The notes under the pieces: model-generated | Told to the model about the DNA's origin: nothing | The model's database searches: none | Seen by the model: the letters and a program-made list of their open reading frames with translations, nothing else | Part shown: positions 43,271 through 54,469 of the stretch, one piece after another | How positions within the stretch are numbered: the stretch's first letter is position 1 | Layout: every line of letters starts with the position of its first letter | Made by a program: the position numbers and the translations under genes | DNA from: Cryptomeria japonica | Lineage: Eukaryota; Streptophyta; Pinopsida; Cupressales; Cupressaceae | Reading direction: 5' to 3' | Assembly: GCF_030272615.1 (NCBI RefSeq) | Contig: NC_081413.1 | Span: 442,831,038-442,895,037, forward strand | Length of the DNA: 64,000 bases

Positions 43271-45637
43271 AAAGGGAGGGGGGGGGAGAAAAGGACATCA
43301 ACAAGACAGCCGAAGAGAGCGAGTAGCTGCCAGATGGTTTAGGTGTCCAAACTAATAGATTAAATAATATTGAAATGTGGATATGGTAAATTTATTTGTG
43401 AACATTGCATAACTTTCCTCATGGACATATTTGTTCAAATAGTTAAATTTATTATTAAACATCATTAGTAACAAGTTGTCCCCATTCTTTATAATCTTGG
43501 TTAACATTTATTTTACTAGATTTCCCTATTATATTGTCATCATTAATGGAAATGAACTTCCTTTTATATTGATATTGATTTAAAGCACATAACTAGTCAA
43601 TGATGTATTAAGTCATGGTTCAACCTTGTTAACATTTTTCTATAAAAAATTATGTTTTATAGTTAATAGAATGATACTTAAGAGTGTGGATTAATTATTA
43701 AATATTTATTGTTATGTATATCATTATATGTTGGTCTATAGGGTTTAGTGTTACCAGCCATTAGTGTATTCCTACCAGGTTAAGAGGATGCTTATGTGGC
43801 CTTGATGTAAGCAGTGTCTCTCTAAAAAAGATGTTATAGTATAATAGGGCTATGATACTCAATATCATCAAATTATGTTGTATTATGGCCCTCACATAGT
43901 GTTAGGATGTAGAATTTATCATAATTGTCACTTTATTGAGATATTTGACTACTACTATCATGTATTTTGACATGATTAGACTTCCTTTATTATTGTTATG
44001 TTGTATGTTAGATTCTAGTGTATAGATTTGATGCTAACCATCTTCCTTTAATGACACTATGAACTAAGGTAAAAGTCATTTATTATTGGTGATATTTTAA
44101 TATCCAACCAAGTATAAAAATGGTTCTTAATTGACACAATTATGTGTAGGGCTAGTACAAGAGCCCTGTTTTCTTCATACACTATTTTCCTATCATGTCA
44201 AGTTGGTTCATTAGAATCAAATTATTCATTTGTGTTTTGTTTTAGATAACAAACTACATAACCTTGTCCTTGCTCCTTTTGAAAACTATATACAAAAATA
44301 TTTGTTAGTTGTGAATCAGTTGAGTAAATAATAGAGTATTATCCTTTTTGGAGAAAGAGTGTGACTTGGGTTGGTATAGTATATTCTTGTCAACATTTCC
44401 ATCCCTATTTCACCTAAAGGGGTGGAAGCTAATGAGGAAACTATTTTGGGAATTGGACCCTATAAAGGGTTGCATACCCGCTTCTATAATTTCATAGTAG
44501 ATGAATTTAAATTGAAAATTCAAACTACAAAGTCTCTACACTTTCATGTAGGCAAGGCCATTTGTGATGATCCCTTGAGACATTAGGTCTAGCCCTTGGG
44601 TCTTGACCTTTGAGTTTTGATTTCAATATTTCTACTCCTTCCTAAATGTATGCATTCCTTGTCCATCTTTGCAAATTTGGTAGTTACCTATCGTATGATT
44701 GATCCAGTTAAAGTAATAATATTATTTATCGTGATGATCATATATCTAATTGTCATTTGACCTTGTGTCAAGAATCTATACATCTAGACATCTTGCAGAT
44801 GCAGGTATGGGAGGAAAGGCAAATACATCGCAATGAAATGCGAGAGAAACTTGGGAAGAAAGAGGTACATTATGATGCATGTAAATTAAAAGAAACATTA
44901 AGTTATTTTTTTAGCATTTAATTTGGGATAAAATCGCTACTTGTTAATTGATATTATTTCTTTTAGTTTTACAAATGCATTATGTTGTGATCTAAAATAA
45001 AAAAATATTATAATTTAGAGTATGATAAATTGGTTGTGTACTGTCCATTAAGAATGTATTTTTTGGACATTAAATTTTGATAAATTTTTAGGTAAAAAAA
45101 ATTCATTATAATTAATAACTTATAAAGACGCAAAGTTGAGACACCTTTCATAACAAACTTAGTTATCATTGCAATACTTTCAAAAACTATTTTCTCCAAA
45201 CCACTTACAAGATGTTGAGGTTGTTAATAAAATGTTGTTTCTTAAACCTCCATGGTAAGATGTCACTACCAAGACTAAAATCTATATGATGAAGTCAAAT
45301 TTTAATCATATGCTAAACTTATACGATACAAATACTAAAATCCAATTCACTTCAAATTCATTTCTTGTGCACCTTTATTATTTTAATATCCACATTCTAC
45401 TCTCCACATCTACTTCTAAAACAATTATCATGTGAATTCATTATAATCCTAAACATGAGATTTACTACAAAAACCAATCTATGATTTAGTAGTAAGATAT
45501 TTTGAAATAGCTACTAAAATTTTTAAAATATTAATTCAACCCAACTACTCTTGGTCTTTGTGCTCACTGCAACAAATTTGATTAATGTTATTCAACATCA
45601 TTCTGCATAGTATACTACCCTAACTTTAAATTTTAAG
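43271..45637. other. no gene seen; AT-rich
   Basis: A G-run at 43281-43290 and then AT-rich sequence. The open frame 43148-43342 on the plus strand is the antisense shadow of the LINE. No LTR ends or tandem arrays were recognised. Confidence 0.4.
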
Positions 45638-47275
45638 ATGGAGCGGAAGGGAGGGAGCAAGTTTCATATAGGTTCTATGGTTTTTGGAGTTGCAGAGGAC
45701 AGGGAGGACTCAAAAGGAAATGAAGATGATCCATCATGCTTGGTCGTGTGGGGTGAAGGCTCTTTTGGTATGTTGCTAGAAAGAGTTGAGTTTATTGCCC
45801 GGCAATGGAGATCTTGTCTTTTGTGACTCATTTTTATGAAGGAGAGGGCTCCCACATGTCATTGGTTAGCTCTTTCTTGGGCCATTGTTAAGATTGTGTC
45901 CAGGTCCTCTGTGGTTGTTGCTTCCCAAATGGAGGTGTGGAGTGGTCTCCTGTTATATTCATTGCCTTGGGTTTTATGGCTAGGTGGTTTTTTGCGTGGG
46001 CTTTTTTTGTCCTTCCCTTGGCTTTTGTCTTTTCTAATCCTATGGAGTTGGTGTCCTTTCCTATAGAGGTGGACTAGATTGTGGTGGAAAATCCCAGGCT
46101 TTGGGTGACTTTGTGGAATTATTCCTCCTTCTTTGTGGCTATAATGTTGGATGTGTCTCCTATTGAGGTGGAGACATCTGTTGTGGGAAGAGATGGTTGC
46201 TCCTGTTCTATGACATTGTTGGTGGGTAGTAGATTCTCTAGAGTTGGGTTGTATTTGGTTTGGCTTCTCCCTCTATTGGTTCCTTTCTTTTCTCCCCCTT
46301 GTAAGGTGGGAGTTGTTTCTTTGGAGGTGGAGAAGGTTTTGGTCTATATGGGCCCGTTTCTTTTGTGGGGACCCTTTGTTCTTTCCTTGCTTGATCTTTG
46401 ATGGGGGTTTCTTCTACTCCTCTGACTTGTTCTCATCGATCTCTGCTTGAGGTGGTTTTCTCTCCTATGGAGGTTGAGAGATTGCATGGGCTTTGGGTTG
46501 AGAAAGGGTTGGCTAGGCAATCAGATGGCTTTCCTTCTTCGCCTATTGAGGTGGATTTCTCTCCTATTGAGGTGGAAAGATGGTACAGGGGAGTTTTTTG
46601 GCTACTATTGTTCATGTTGATAGTTGAGGAAGCTTGTCAAAATTCTCATGAATTTCTTTGCAGATGGTTTTGGGTGCCTTGTCAAAACTCTATTTCCTAG
46701 GTTGTGCCTTCAGGACAAGCTACTACTGTTTTGACCTCGACTCATTCTGGGAGCCTTATATAACCCACTCTCTTAGGTTGTGGGAGCCTTCTAAAACCCA
46801 CTCTCAAGGTTGAGGAAGCCTAGAAAAACCTTATGTTATTTGTTCCTCTCAGGGACAGGCTAGATGTTGGTAATTTTCAAGGGCCCAGTTTGGCAAGCGA
46901 TTATTTTTGGTTAGGTTCAAGCTTTGTTTTTTTTTTGTGGCCTAGAGATTTTGTCACAGGTTATGGGAGCCTGGGAAAACCCTTCTTGTTGGGTAATGGT
47001 GCTTTATAATACCCTCGTTCTCTATTTTTTGAGGTCTATTGTTTGCTGACTTGGACCTACTATTTTGACCAGCCTGGTTTGTAATGTTTTTCTCTTAATG
47101 TTTTGTTGGTGTTTGGTTGGTTGTGGCTGTTCTATTTTTCTATTTATGATTTTTGTAGCCTTTAAGTTTTTGGATTTGGATGCTCCTAAGTCTAGAAGGT
47201 TTAAGGTCCTTTCTAAAACCTATTGTTCACTACTAGGTAGTATAGTCCATTTTTTGATGGTAGCTCTATGATTGT
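45638..47275 (+). other. coding-like relic repeating SPIEVE peptides
   Basis: GT-rich plus-strand sequence, unlike its AT-rich neighbours. Open frames 45638-45826, 45836-46066, 46081-46401 and 46398-46700 share a recurring DNA word CTCCTATTGAGGTGGA. It is translated as SPIEVE, SPMEVE or SPIEVD at about 46158, 46464, 46540 and 46558, with a weaker SLEVE near 46320. I do not recognise the family. It may be the relic of a LINE first frame or of a repetitive linker. There is no signal of an intact gene. Confidence 0.4.
46740..46835 (+). repeat. 32-35-bp tandem repeat (GGGAGCCTTCTAAAACCC)
   Basis: Three consecutive units with TGGGAGCCTT, then TAAAACCCACTCTC, then AGGTTG. Scattered copies follow near 46966 and 47280. 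Confidence 0.7.
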
Positions 47276-48276
47276 ATGGGTTTTGGGGCCCCATCAAAAC
47301 CTATTTTATCCTAATCGAAAACATTCCACATAGTATAGTTGAACATATTTTTGAAGAAACCATTATAATAGATTCAAATGCATGAATGATTGTTCAAACA
47401 TCCAAGTGCAAAATTTGTATCTCCAACTAACAAGAACATCACAATCAAATTTTTTTAGTCTATTAAGAATTACATAATATATATCCATAATTTAACATTA
47501 ACAATATTTAATTGATTATTTACAACCAATTTTTTTTTCAAACTCTAAAACTAAGAAGATTAACCCTTTTTATTATTATTTTTAACACTTATTTATATAC
47601 ATATTTGTACAATATTTCTATGTGAAACACATATATTTGGATTTTATGTTTCAAATTTCTTGTATTACTCATATGCATTGATGTAGGATTGGTCATTACA
47701 CTAATTTAAAAACCATTTTTACAATGTTTTCCTAGAATTATTGGTTTTAATTACTAATATCTACGAAACAAAATTTAATAGTTACTCATATTCTTGGAAA
47801 ATATATTTTATATTAATTTAGAGATATTCTAGAAGCCCATGAATTCAATATTCATGTTAACGAAACAAAATCTAATAATATAAACTTCTTCTGAATGCCC
47901 ATAATGTCAACTACACCATAATTTGTTCATAATGCTTGATTATTATTTGTTAACAATGAAAATGACAAAGAGGAAGTGTGGGTTTATCACAAGAAACACA
48001 AGTGAAGGAAAAAATAAAGCACGATTCAAAGGGGAAACTTATCTTAAGCATTAAGATCCTTTCAAACTTAAACTTAGGGAGATGCGGTTTCAAAGTATAA
48101 ATTTCAATTTCATTGCTAGATAAATTATGTTTCTAATTAAAAATCAGTGTTAACTAGGGCACTGACCCTTTAACATAGTTATAGACTATCCATAGCACTT
48201 CAACAACAAAAAACTAGATGAAAGATCAACATGAAATAAACAGTTAAGAGTTTTAGCAGTAAATAAATGGAAATGG
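47276..48276. other. no gene seen; AT-rich
   Basis: AT-rich sequence with no coding motif or repeat array. Confidence 0.4.
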
Positions 48277-48660
48277 TTGTTACAAGTGTGGTTGTCATTG
48301 CACCAGATCGACCTGTTAATGCCTGATACAACCACTAAACTTATATAATCCATAGGAGGTGGTTAAGCCATGTCATAGACCTGAGCACTACCTTGCACAA
48401 CACAACGAGACTAGGGGAGCACACTTTGCAACAATCCCCCACAATGCAAGCCAGGAGTTTGAACCTGTGACCAAGCACTAATTCCACTTGTTACAAGTGT
48501 GGTTGTCATTGCACCAAAAGATTGACCTGTTAAATCATGATACAACCACTAGACTTATAGAATACATATGAGGCGGTTAAGCCATGTCAAAAACCTGAAT
48601 GTTGTGTTGCACATCACAAGGAGACCAAGGGCGCACACCTTGCAACAGGGGCATACCTCG
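48277..48660. repeat. 211-bp tandem duplication with tRNA-like B-box word
   Basis: TTGTTACAAGTGTGGTTGTC occurs at 48277 and 48488, followed in both by GACCTGTTAA, ATACAACCACTA and GGTTAAGCCATGTCA. On the minus strand the first unit includes GGTTCAAACTCC near 48452-48463, which resembles the internal B box of tRNA-derived SINEs. An A box is not clear. The second unit ends against element G. Confidence 0.7.
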
Positions 48661-48681
48661 AATAAAAAACTAGAAAATCCT

Positions 48682-50009
48682 TGTTGGCAATAGAAAGGAA
48701 AATTGAGAGGGGGGTGAATATGTTTTTACCGGATTAAACCAATTAAGCACAATGTCGAATATAATCAACTACAACAATAATAATAATAGTAACACACATA
48801 ACACCAATAATTTTTATGTGGAAAACTTGGTTAAGGGAAAAACCAACCACAATGAAATGATACTTTATAATTAGTATGTGTAAATATTACAATGGGGAGT
48901 GGGCATGCATTCAGGAACACTGCCAAGAGATCACTGCTCATATTAAAATGACCTAGAAGGATCCAACCCTCAGGGAAGCTTCATTACCTTACAAAAATAT
49001 TCAGACTACAATCTAGAAAGAATGAACTGCATAAATAGCATCTGCTAATGCATGATGATAGTTCCAGTTAAGATCAAATGTATTCCTTCCAACAATTTTC
49101 TCCTCAACACACCACATCAAAAGATAAATTCACTTTATTGCACATACACCACTCTCTTATAATATAGACTCAACAACCATACTGAACTGAACCATAAATA
49201 AACACCTATTTATACAAATCATCAACCTTGACTACAAGGTTGTCCAAACCCATAACACCAAATTACAAAATTACATCATACGATACATAAATCAACCACC
49301 AAACCAATACAATGTCATAGGCATTATAATATGGACCTAAATAAATTCCTCAAACATGCACCACCACTAGAAATCTTGCCAAGATCAACCACAACACGTT
49401 ACACCACCAAAGAACCGCATAACATGAAGAATGTCACCGAACCAAGAAGCTTATCAAGAACATGCACAATAATCAATGCAAACCACCAAAATAAGTAGGA
49501 CATGATTAGGAAACACCAACAAGTACATTAGAACCATCTCCATAGCTACACCAACACCACTTATTCAAATCTTCATTGATCAACAGGCTAACACTCAAGA
49601 ATACTCAACAATAGCAACTCGAATAAGAAATATAGCATCCAGAGCAACAAATCACAAACCATTTGAAATGTAGATATTCATGAACATCCCAAACACTCTC
49701 CCAAATTTGCAACATAAAATATGATCACACCAGAGCACAAAGGATCAAACACCAAAACACTACTACACTAAACACTGAAAAACCAGTCTCCATATCGAAA
49801 ACCACAACACAACCAAATCATCACATATCATCATGGAATTATCAAATAATGAGGTATATTTAGCTGATTAAACATCCCAAATAGATAAACCAATATGATC
49901 AATCCACTGCAATCACCAGATCACCAGAACAATTCTTTGCAACACCAAAACACATAAATATGTTGACATTAATGACAAAAACATATCCTAGAAACAACAA
50001 TATCCAACA
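48682..50009 (-). repeat. element G 3' LTR
   Basis: 1328 bp. On the minus strand it starts TGTTGGATATTGTTGTTTC and ends TTGCCAACA, with GTATAAATAGG as TATA box at 49205-49215. The truncated plus-strand LTR at 33326 belongs to the same or a related family. Confidence 0.85.
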
Positions 50010-50369
50010 ATATCCCCCTTTGTCATTGATGACAACATATAAATGTGAAAAACAATCAATGCAAAGGAATAAATGAACTCCAACAAAACTCCAACAGAGT
50101 CCCCCTAAGATTATGCACACAAAGCTCCAAAGATAAAGCAGTTTTTCACATGCATCTCTCCCCCTTTCACAACAATGCCAAAGATATAAACTAATCAAGA
50201 AAAATAATATCTCCTTTTAGGATAAACTCACAACTCTGAAGAACACATTAAATACTCTGGCTGAGTAGTAGCAACAATTCATCAACCAAGATTAAAAAAT
50301 AAGATTGTGAAGTCCACCAGATTGATGCATCTCAAAGCACCTCATTTTCATCAGGAGGGGCAAAGACCC
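50010..50369 (-). other. element G polypurine tracts and 3' untranslated region
   Basis: The main tract AAAGGGGGATAT is at 50010-50021 on the minus strand. A second tract, AAAGGGGGAGAGA, lies near 50157-50169, preceded by CTTTGGCATTGTTGTG. Confidence 0.85.
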
Positions 50370-50900
50370 CTAACTTGTCTCTCAAATACACAAATGTATC
50401 TGCAAACAAAGTCTTTGTGAAAATATCTATAATCTAATAATTATAGATACATACTCCAGTTTTACTTCTTCATCACTAACTTTCTCCCTCAAGAAATGAC
50501 ACTTAATTGATATATGTTTTATTTTAGAATGTAGTATCAGATTCTTGGAAATATTAATATCACTTGAATTGTCACAATAAATAACAATAGGCTCATTATA
50601 CACAAATCTAATATCTTTTAGCATCTATTTCATCCAAACTACCTAAGTACAATTACTAGTTACAGTAGTAATGTATTCTGCTTCAACAGTAGATAGAGAT
50701 ATAACATCTTGTTTCTTGCTTGTCCATGAAACCAACTTCTTCCCCAAAAGGAAATTTGCACTGGTAGTGCTCTTTCGATCATCTACATCACTTGCCCAAT
50801 CAACATCAGTATAGGCACATAGCATAAAATCATCATTCTTCTGATACCACAACCCATAATCAACAGTTACCTTCAAATATCAAAAAATCCTTTTAACAAC
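50370..50900 (-). pseudogene. element G RNase H, decayed
   Basis: Minus strand. VDYGLWYQKNDDF and YTDVDWASDVDDRKSTTSAN (50876-50643) carry the first RNase H aspartates. SLSTVEAEYITTVTSN is intact and a stop follows at about 50640. YCDNSSDINISKNLILHSKI and KHISIKCHFLREKVSDEEVK are at 50624-50427. The FTK end near 50400 is degraded. The catalytic residues survive but the frame is broken. Confidence 0.88.
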
Positions 50901-51800
50901 AATAACATGATCCTCTTTAGGATCAACTTCAAATCTGGCACAAAGACAAACAACATGCATAATATCTAGTCTAGTCTAAGTCAGGTACAATAGTCCTCCA
51001 ACCATATATCTATACAAGGTTTGATTCAATTTCTCAGATTCATCATTATTAGACAACTTGCGTCTAGCCACCATCAAAGTTCCAACAGGTTTGGAATCAA
51101 CTAGCCCAAATCTCTTCAACATTTTATTCACATACTTAGATTGAGAAATGAAAATACCTTTATCAGTTTGAGTAATGTACAATCCTAAGAAGAATTTCAT
51201 TTCACCTACCATAGACATCTCAAATTCCTTTTTCATATCATCAGCAATATTCATACTCAAATCATCATCTCCTCAAAAAACAATGTCATCCACAAATGCT
51301 CTAACAATCAAAATGTTATCATTCTCAATCTTAAAGTATAAGTTACTATCAGTAGTACCTTTACAAAATCCCAACTTCATCAAATACTTATCTAATCTTG
51401 CATACCAGGCTCTAGGCACTTGCTTCAGTCCATACAGTGCTTTCTTTAATCTGCATACCAATTCTCCTTTATCTGATAAGGAAAAACCTTCTAGTTTGTC
51501 AATGTATAATTCCTCTTCAAGATCACCATTCAAAAAGGCTGACTTGACATCCATCTGATAAACCTTAAAATTCTTGTAAGCAGCATATGCAAGCAGCAAT
51601 CTAACAACTTCAATTCTAGCTATAGGAGAAAAATTTTCCTCATAATCAATACCTTCCATCTAAGAGCATCCCTTGCATACCAATCTTGCTTTGTTTCTTA
51701 CCGCTTCACCAGCTTCATTTAGTTTATTCTGGAACACCCTTTTAGTGTCAATCACATTCTTGTCTTTAGGTCTTGCAACAAGCTCCCAAGTGTTATTCTT
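50901..51800 (-). pseudogene. element G reverse transcriptase
   Basis: Minus strand. [60 protein letters not shown] and the catalytic FVDDIVF are in one frame (51659-51273). The stop right after FVDDIVF (TGA at 51273-51275) is the main lesion. The next frame (51260-50976) has EFEMSMVGEMKFFLGLYIT, SQSKYVNKMLKRFGLVDSKP and YMVGGLLYLT. The upstream part to 51800 has stops. About 85% of the domain is readable. Confidence 0.9.
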
Positions 51801-52950
51801 CTTAATCTGATTCAACGCTTCCTCCATAGCTTTTATCTAATTCTCATCCTCACAATCTTCATCAACATCTTTAGGTTAAAGCTTATAAATTACGCATATC
51901 TCTCAAGTAGCAAGTCTTCTCCTAGTCATCACACCCTTGTTTTTGTCACCAATAATATGATTTTCAAAATGATTGAATTTCACATACCTTGGAGTCTTCA
52001 AATTATTTTGATTATCAGGCTCTTGAATTTCTTCACCAACAACAACAATATCTGGATTAACTATCTCTACTAGATCATTCTACTTCAGGATCTCACTCTA
52101 TTGAGGCTTAGAAACAATATCTTGATCATCAATCTCATATCCACATGCTCTGATTTTTTTCCCAAAAAATTCGTCAACCTTTACATTTGCACTTTCCACT
52201 ATCTTCTTCAACCTCTTATTGTAACACCGGTAGGCAATGCTCTTACTAGAGTATCCCAAGAAGATTCCTTCATCACATCTCTCATCAAAATTTCTTATAT
52301 CCTCATCCCTTTTGAAATATCTAATGGTAGGAACATGACCAAACCATAGCTCACAAGGAGTCTTACCAGAATCACCTTTTATATGCACCTAGTTGAATGT
52401 GTAAACAACAATGCTAATAGCTTCTATCCAAAAGGTTTTCGCAACATTTCCTTCGATCAACATCATTCTAGCTGCATCGAAGATTGTTATGTTCTTTGTT
52501 TCAACACCTCCATTCTACAGAGGGGTTCTGGAGCATATAAATGTCTTCTAATTCTATTCCTATCATAGAATGTATCAAACTCACCAGATGTGAATTCTCC
52601 ACCTTTGTCAGATCTCAAATACTTCAGCTTTAATCCTGTCTCAATTTCCACCTTTGCTTTGAATATTTTGAATTTCTCAAATGCTTAAAATTTCTCCCTT
52701 AGAAGAGTCACCCACATCATTCTAGAGTAGTCATCAATCAGCAACATGAAATATATGTCACCTTGCATGCTTCTCACTCTTGTAGGTCCACACAAGTCAG
52801 TATGCATAAGGTCTAACAATCCATTAGATGTAAACAACTTTCATTTAAATGATGTTCATGTTTTCTTTCCAAATTGACATTCTTTACATACCAGATTAGA
52901 GGGCTTCACAATCTTAGGCAAATCTCTAGGAGCTTGAGTAGAACTTATCC
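51801..52950 (-). pseudogene. element G integrase, heavily decayed
   Basis: Minus strand. The C-terminal block (52388-52098) shows GKTPCELWFGHVPTIRYFKR and [20 protein letters not shown]. The core between 52400 and 52950 keeps a tract encoding SRMMWVTLLRE near 52700 and the CKECQFGK zinc end near 52880. Several stops and small deletions occur, including loss of the FGNKCY segment before the C-terminal block. Confidence 0.8.
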
Positions 52951-53695
52951 TTAGATCATATAGTAAAAATTGACATGACACATCCTCCTATGCCACAACC
53001 AACTTTCATCTATCTGAGTAATCAAACATCTTTTCTCACCAACATTCAAGTGAAAGATATTACCTTTAGTTTTAGTCCCTGTTGCAATCTCTACACCAGA
53101 GGCATTCAGAATTTTGCATTTAACATTATTGAATTGCAAATCATATCCCTTGTCAACCATCTTCCCAATACTTAAAATATTATGCTTTAAACCTTCAACA
53201 TGCAGGACATCATCGGTATTATTCTTACCGTCAAAAGATATAGAACCTGTATGACGAATCACACAAGCTTTATCATGACCAAATCTTACTATACCACCAT
53301 CATACCTTTCTCTACTCACAAATTTAATTTTATCACCTGTCATATGATGTGAACAACCACTGTCAATTACCCATGCATCTTTCTCTTCAATCTTAGCAAC
53401 CAAATCTTTTTCCTCAACAATGCAGCTTGTAGGGTTCACTGGTACCAGATCATCTTCTTTGATAGCAATAAATACAAATTCATCTCCTGAATTCCCATTG
53501 CCTAATTCCTCATTTGTCAAACCTTTATCAACAACATAATAGAATATCTTTTAATTTTTTTACTTTCGATAGGGCTTGTAGGACTTATCATGCTTATCAT
53601 GCTTCTCATATCTATCATGCTTATCATACCTAGACATTCGTTTAGGACACCTAGAAGAAAAATGGCCTATCTTATTGTTGGCAAACATATTTGTC
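52951..53695 (-). pseudogene. element G protease, pre-integrase and gag end
   Basis: Minus strand. AWVIDSGCSHHMTGDKIKFV carries an intact protease site, followed by GGIVRFGHDKACVI, LHVEGLKHNILSIGKM and the zinc region WLWHRRMCHVNF (53520-52951). Upstream, 53565-53695 has NKIGHFSSRCPKRM, the second half of a zinc knuckle. The first Cys pair is replaced by FANN. A short KHDRYEKHDKHDK repeat and a stop follow. Sequence similarity to copia ends at about 53695. Confidence 0.88.
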
Positions 53696-53699
53696 TTGT

Positions 53700-54469
53700 C
53701 TTAATTTTATGTTGATTGACCCGTGTTGCCCTTATTTCTTGAAAGAAAAATTGGACCAATAGTTGGGTAAATTTATGAATAATTTACCCTCTACATAAGG
53801 GTACAACTTCCTATAAAATTTTCAATGAATCTTATTTAACATTCTAACTTCATTTTTAACTAGAAAGCAAGTAAGGGCATTCACATTCATAAGACAACAC
53901 ATGAATTCTATAAAGATCAAAATTATGCATGCAAACTCACAGGATTAAAACTAAATTAGTTTCACTTTTTAGAAAATTTTCTCTCAACATAGACCTGATC
54001 GAGTCTCTCTCGTGTCTCACAGGACAAGGGGGATCAAAACATCCATGCAAAATTAACAAAAGACTTATTAAATTGATTCACAGACTTATGAAAGTGAAAT
54101 AATTAAAGAAGCAACAACTGCTGAATAAATGAATATATATCACAACAAAGATTTTCAATTCACATTCAAATGCACATATTTGAAAGCTGCAAAATAAGTA
54201 TCATTCTATTCATAGATAAAATGCCTTCCTTGAAAATTCAACGCATTTCATTAGAAAACTAAGTTTGTTAATCTATATCATCACCAAAATTTCTTGGACC
54301 ATCTCAAAGTCAAGCAAATCAATTTATATAGCCACAACCTGGGTAACAGTTTACAAAGGAAACATGGAAAACAAACCATTTCCGCCCTGCAAATTCTAAG
54401 AAACCAGAGTTTAAAATAGGAAAATAAAATTGTTTTTAGACATAACAACTAAAAAGAGACATCTAAGCA
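53700..54469. other. no gene seen
   Basis: AT-rich sequence without motif. The left boundary is the breakpoint of element G. Confidence 0.4.

Larger units (their letters stand above)
48682..53695 (-). mobile_element. element G: copia retrotransposon truncated in gag
   Basis: Minus strand. 3' LTR 48682-50009, polypurine tract 50010-50020, RNase H, reverse transcriptase, integrase, pre-integrase, protease and the end of gag to about 53695, where the sequence changes abruptly. No 5' LTR is found, so no target duplication can be checked. The bases before the LTR are ATCCT. Motif content and the doubled polypurine tract are as in elements A, B and D. It is a different family from A, with longer LTRs. 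Confidence 0.88.

Noticed and set aside
43148-43342. Plus-strand 64-residue frame
   Set aside because: Antisense to the LINE zf-RVT region, where the minus-strand motifs (CYLCKEEV, WKERNNRIF) are clear.
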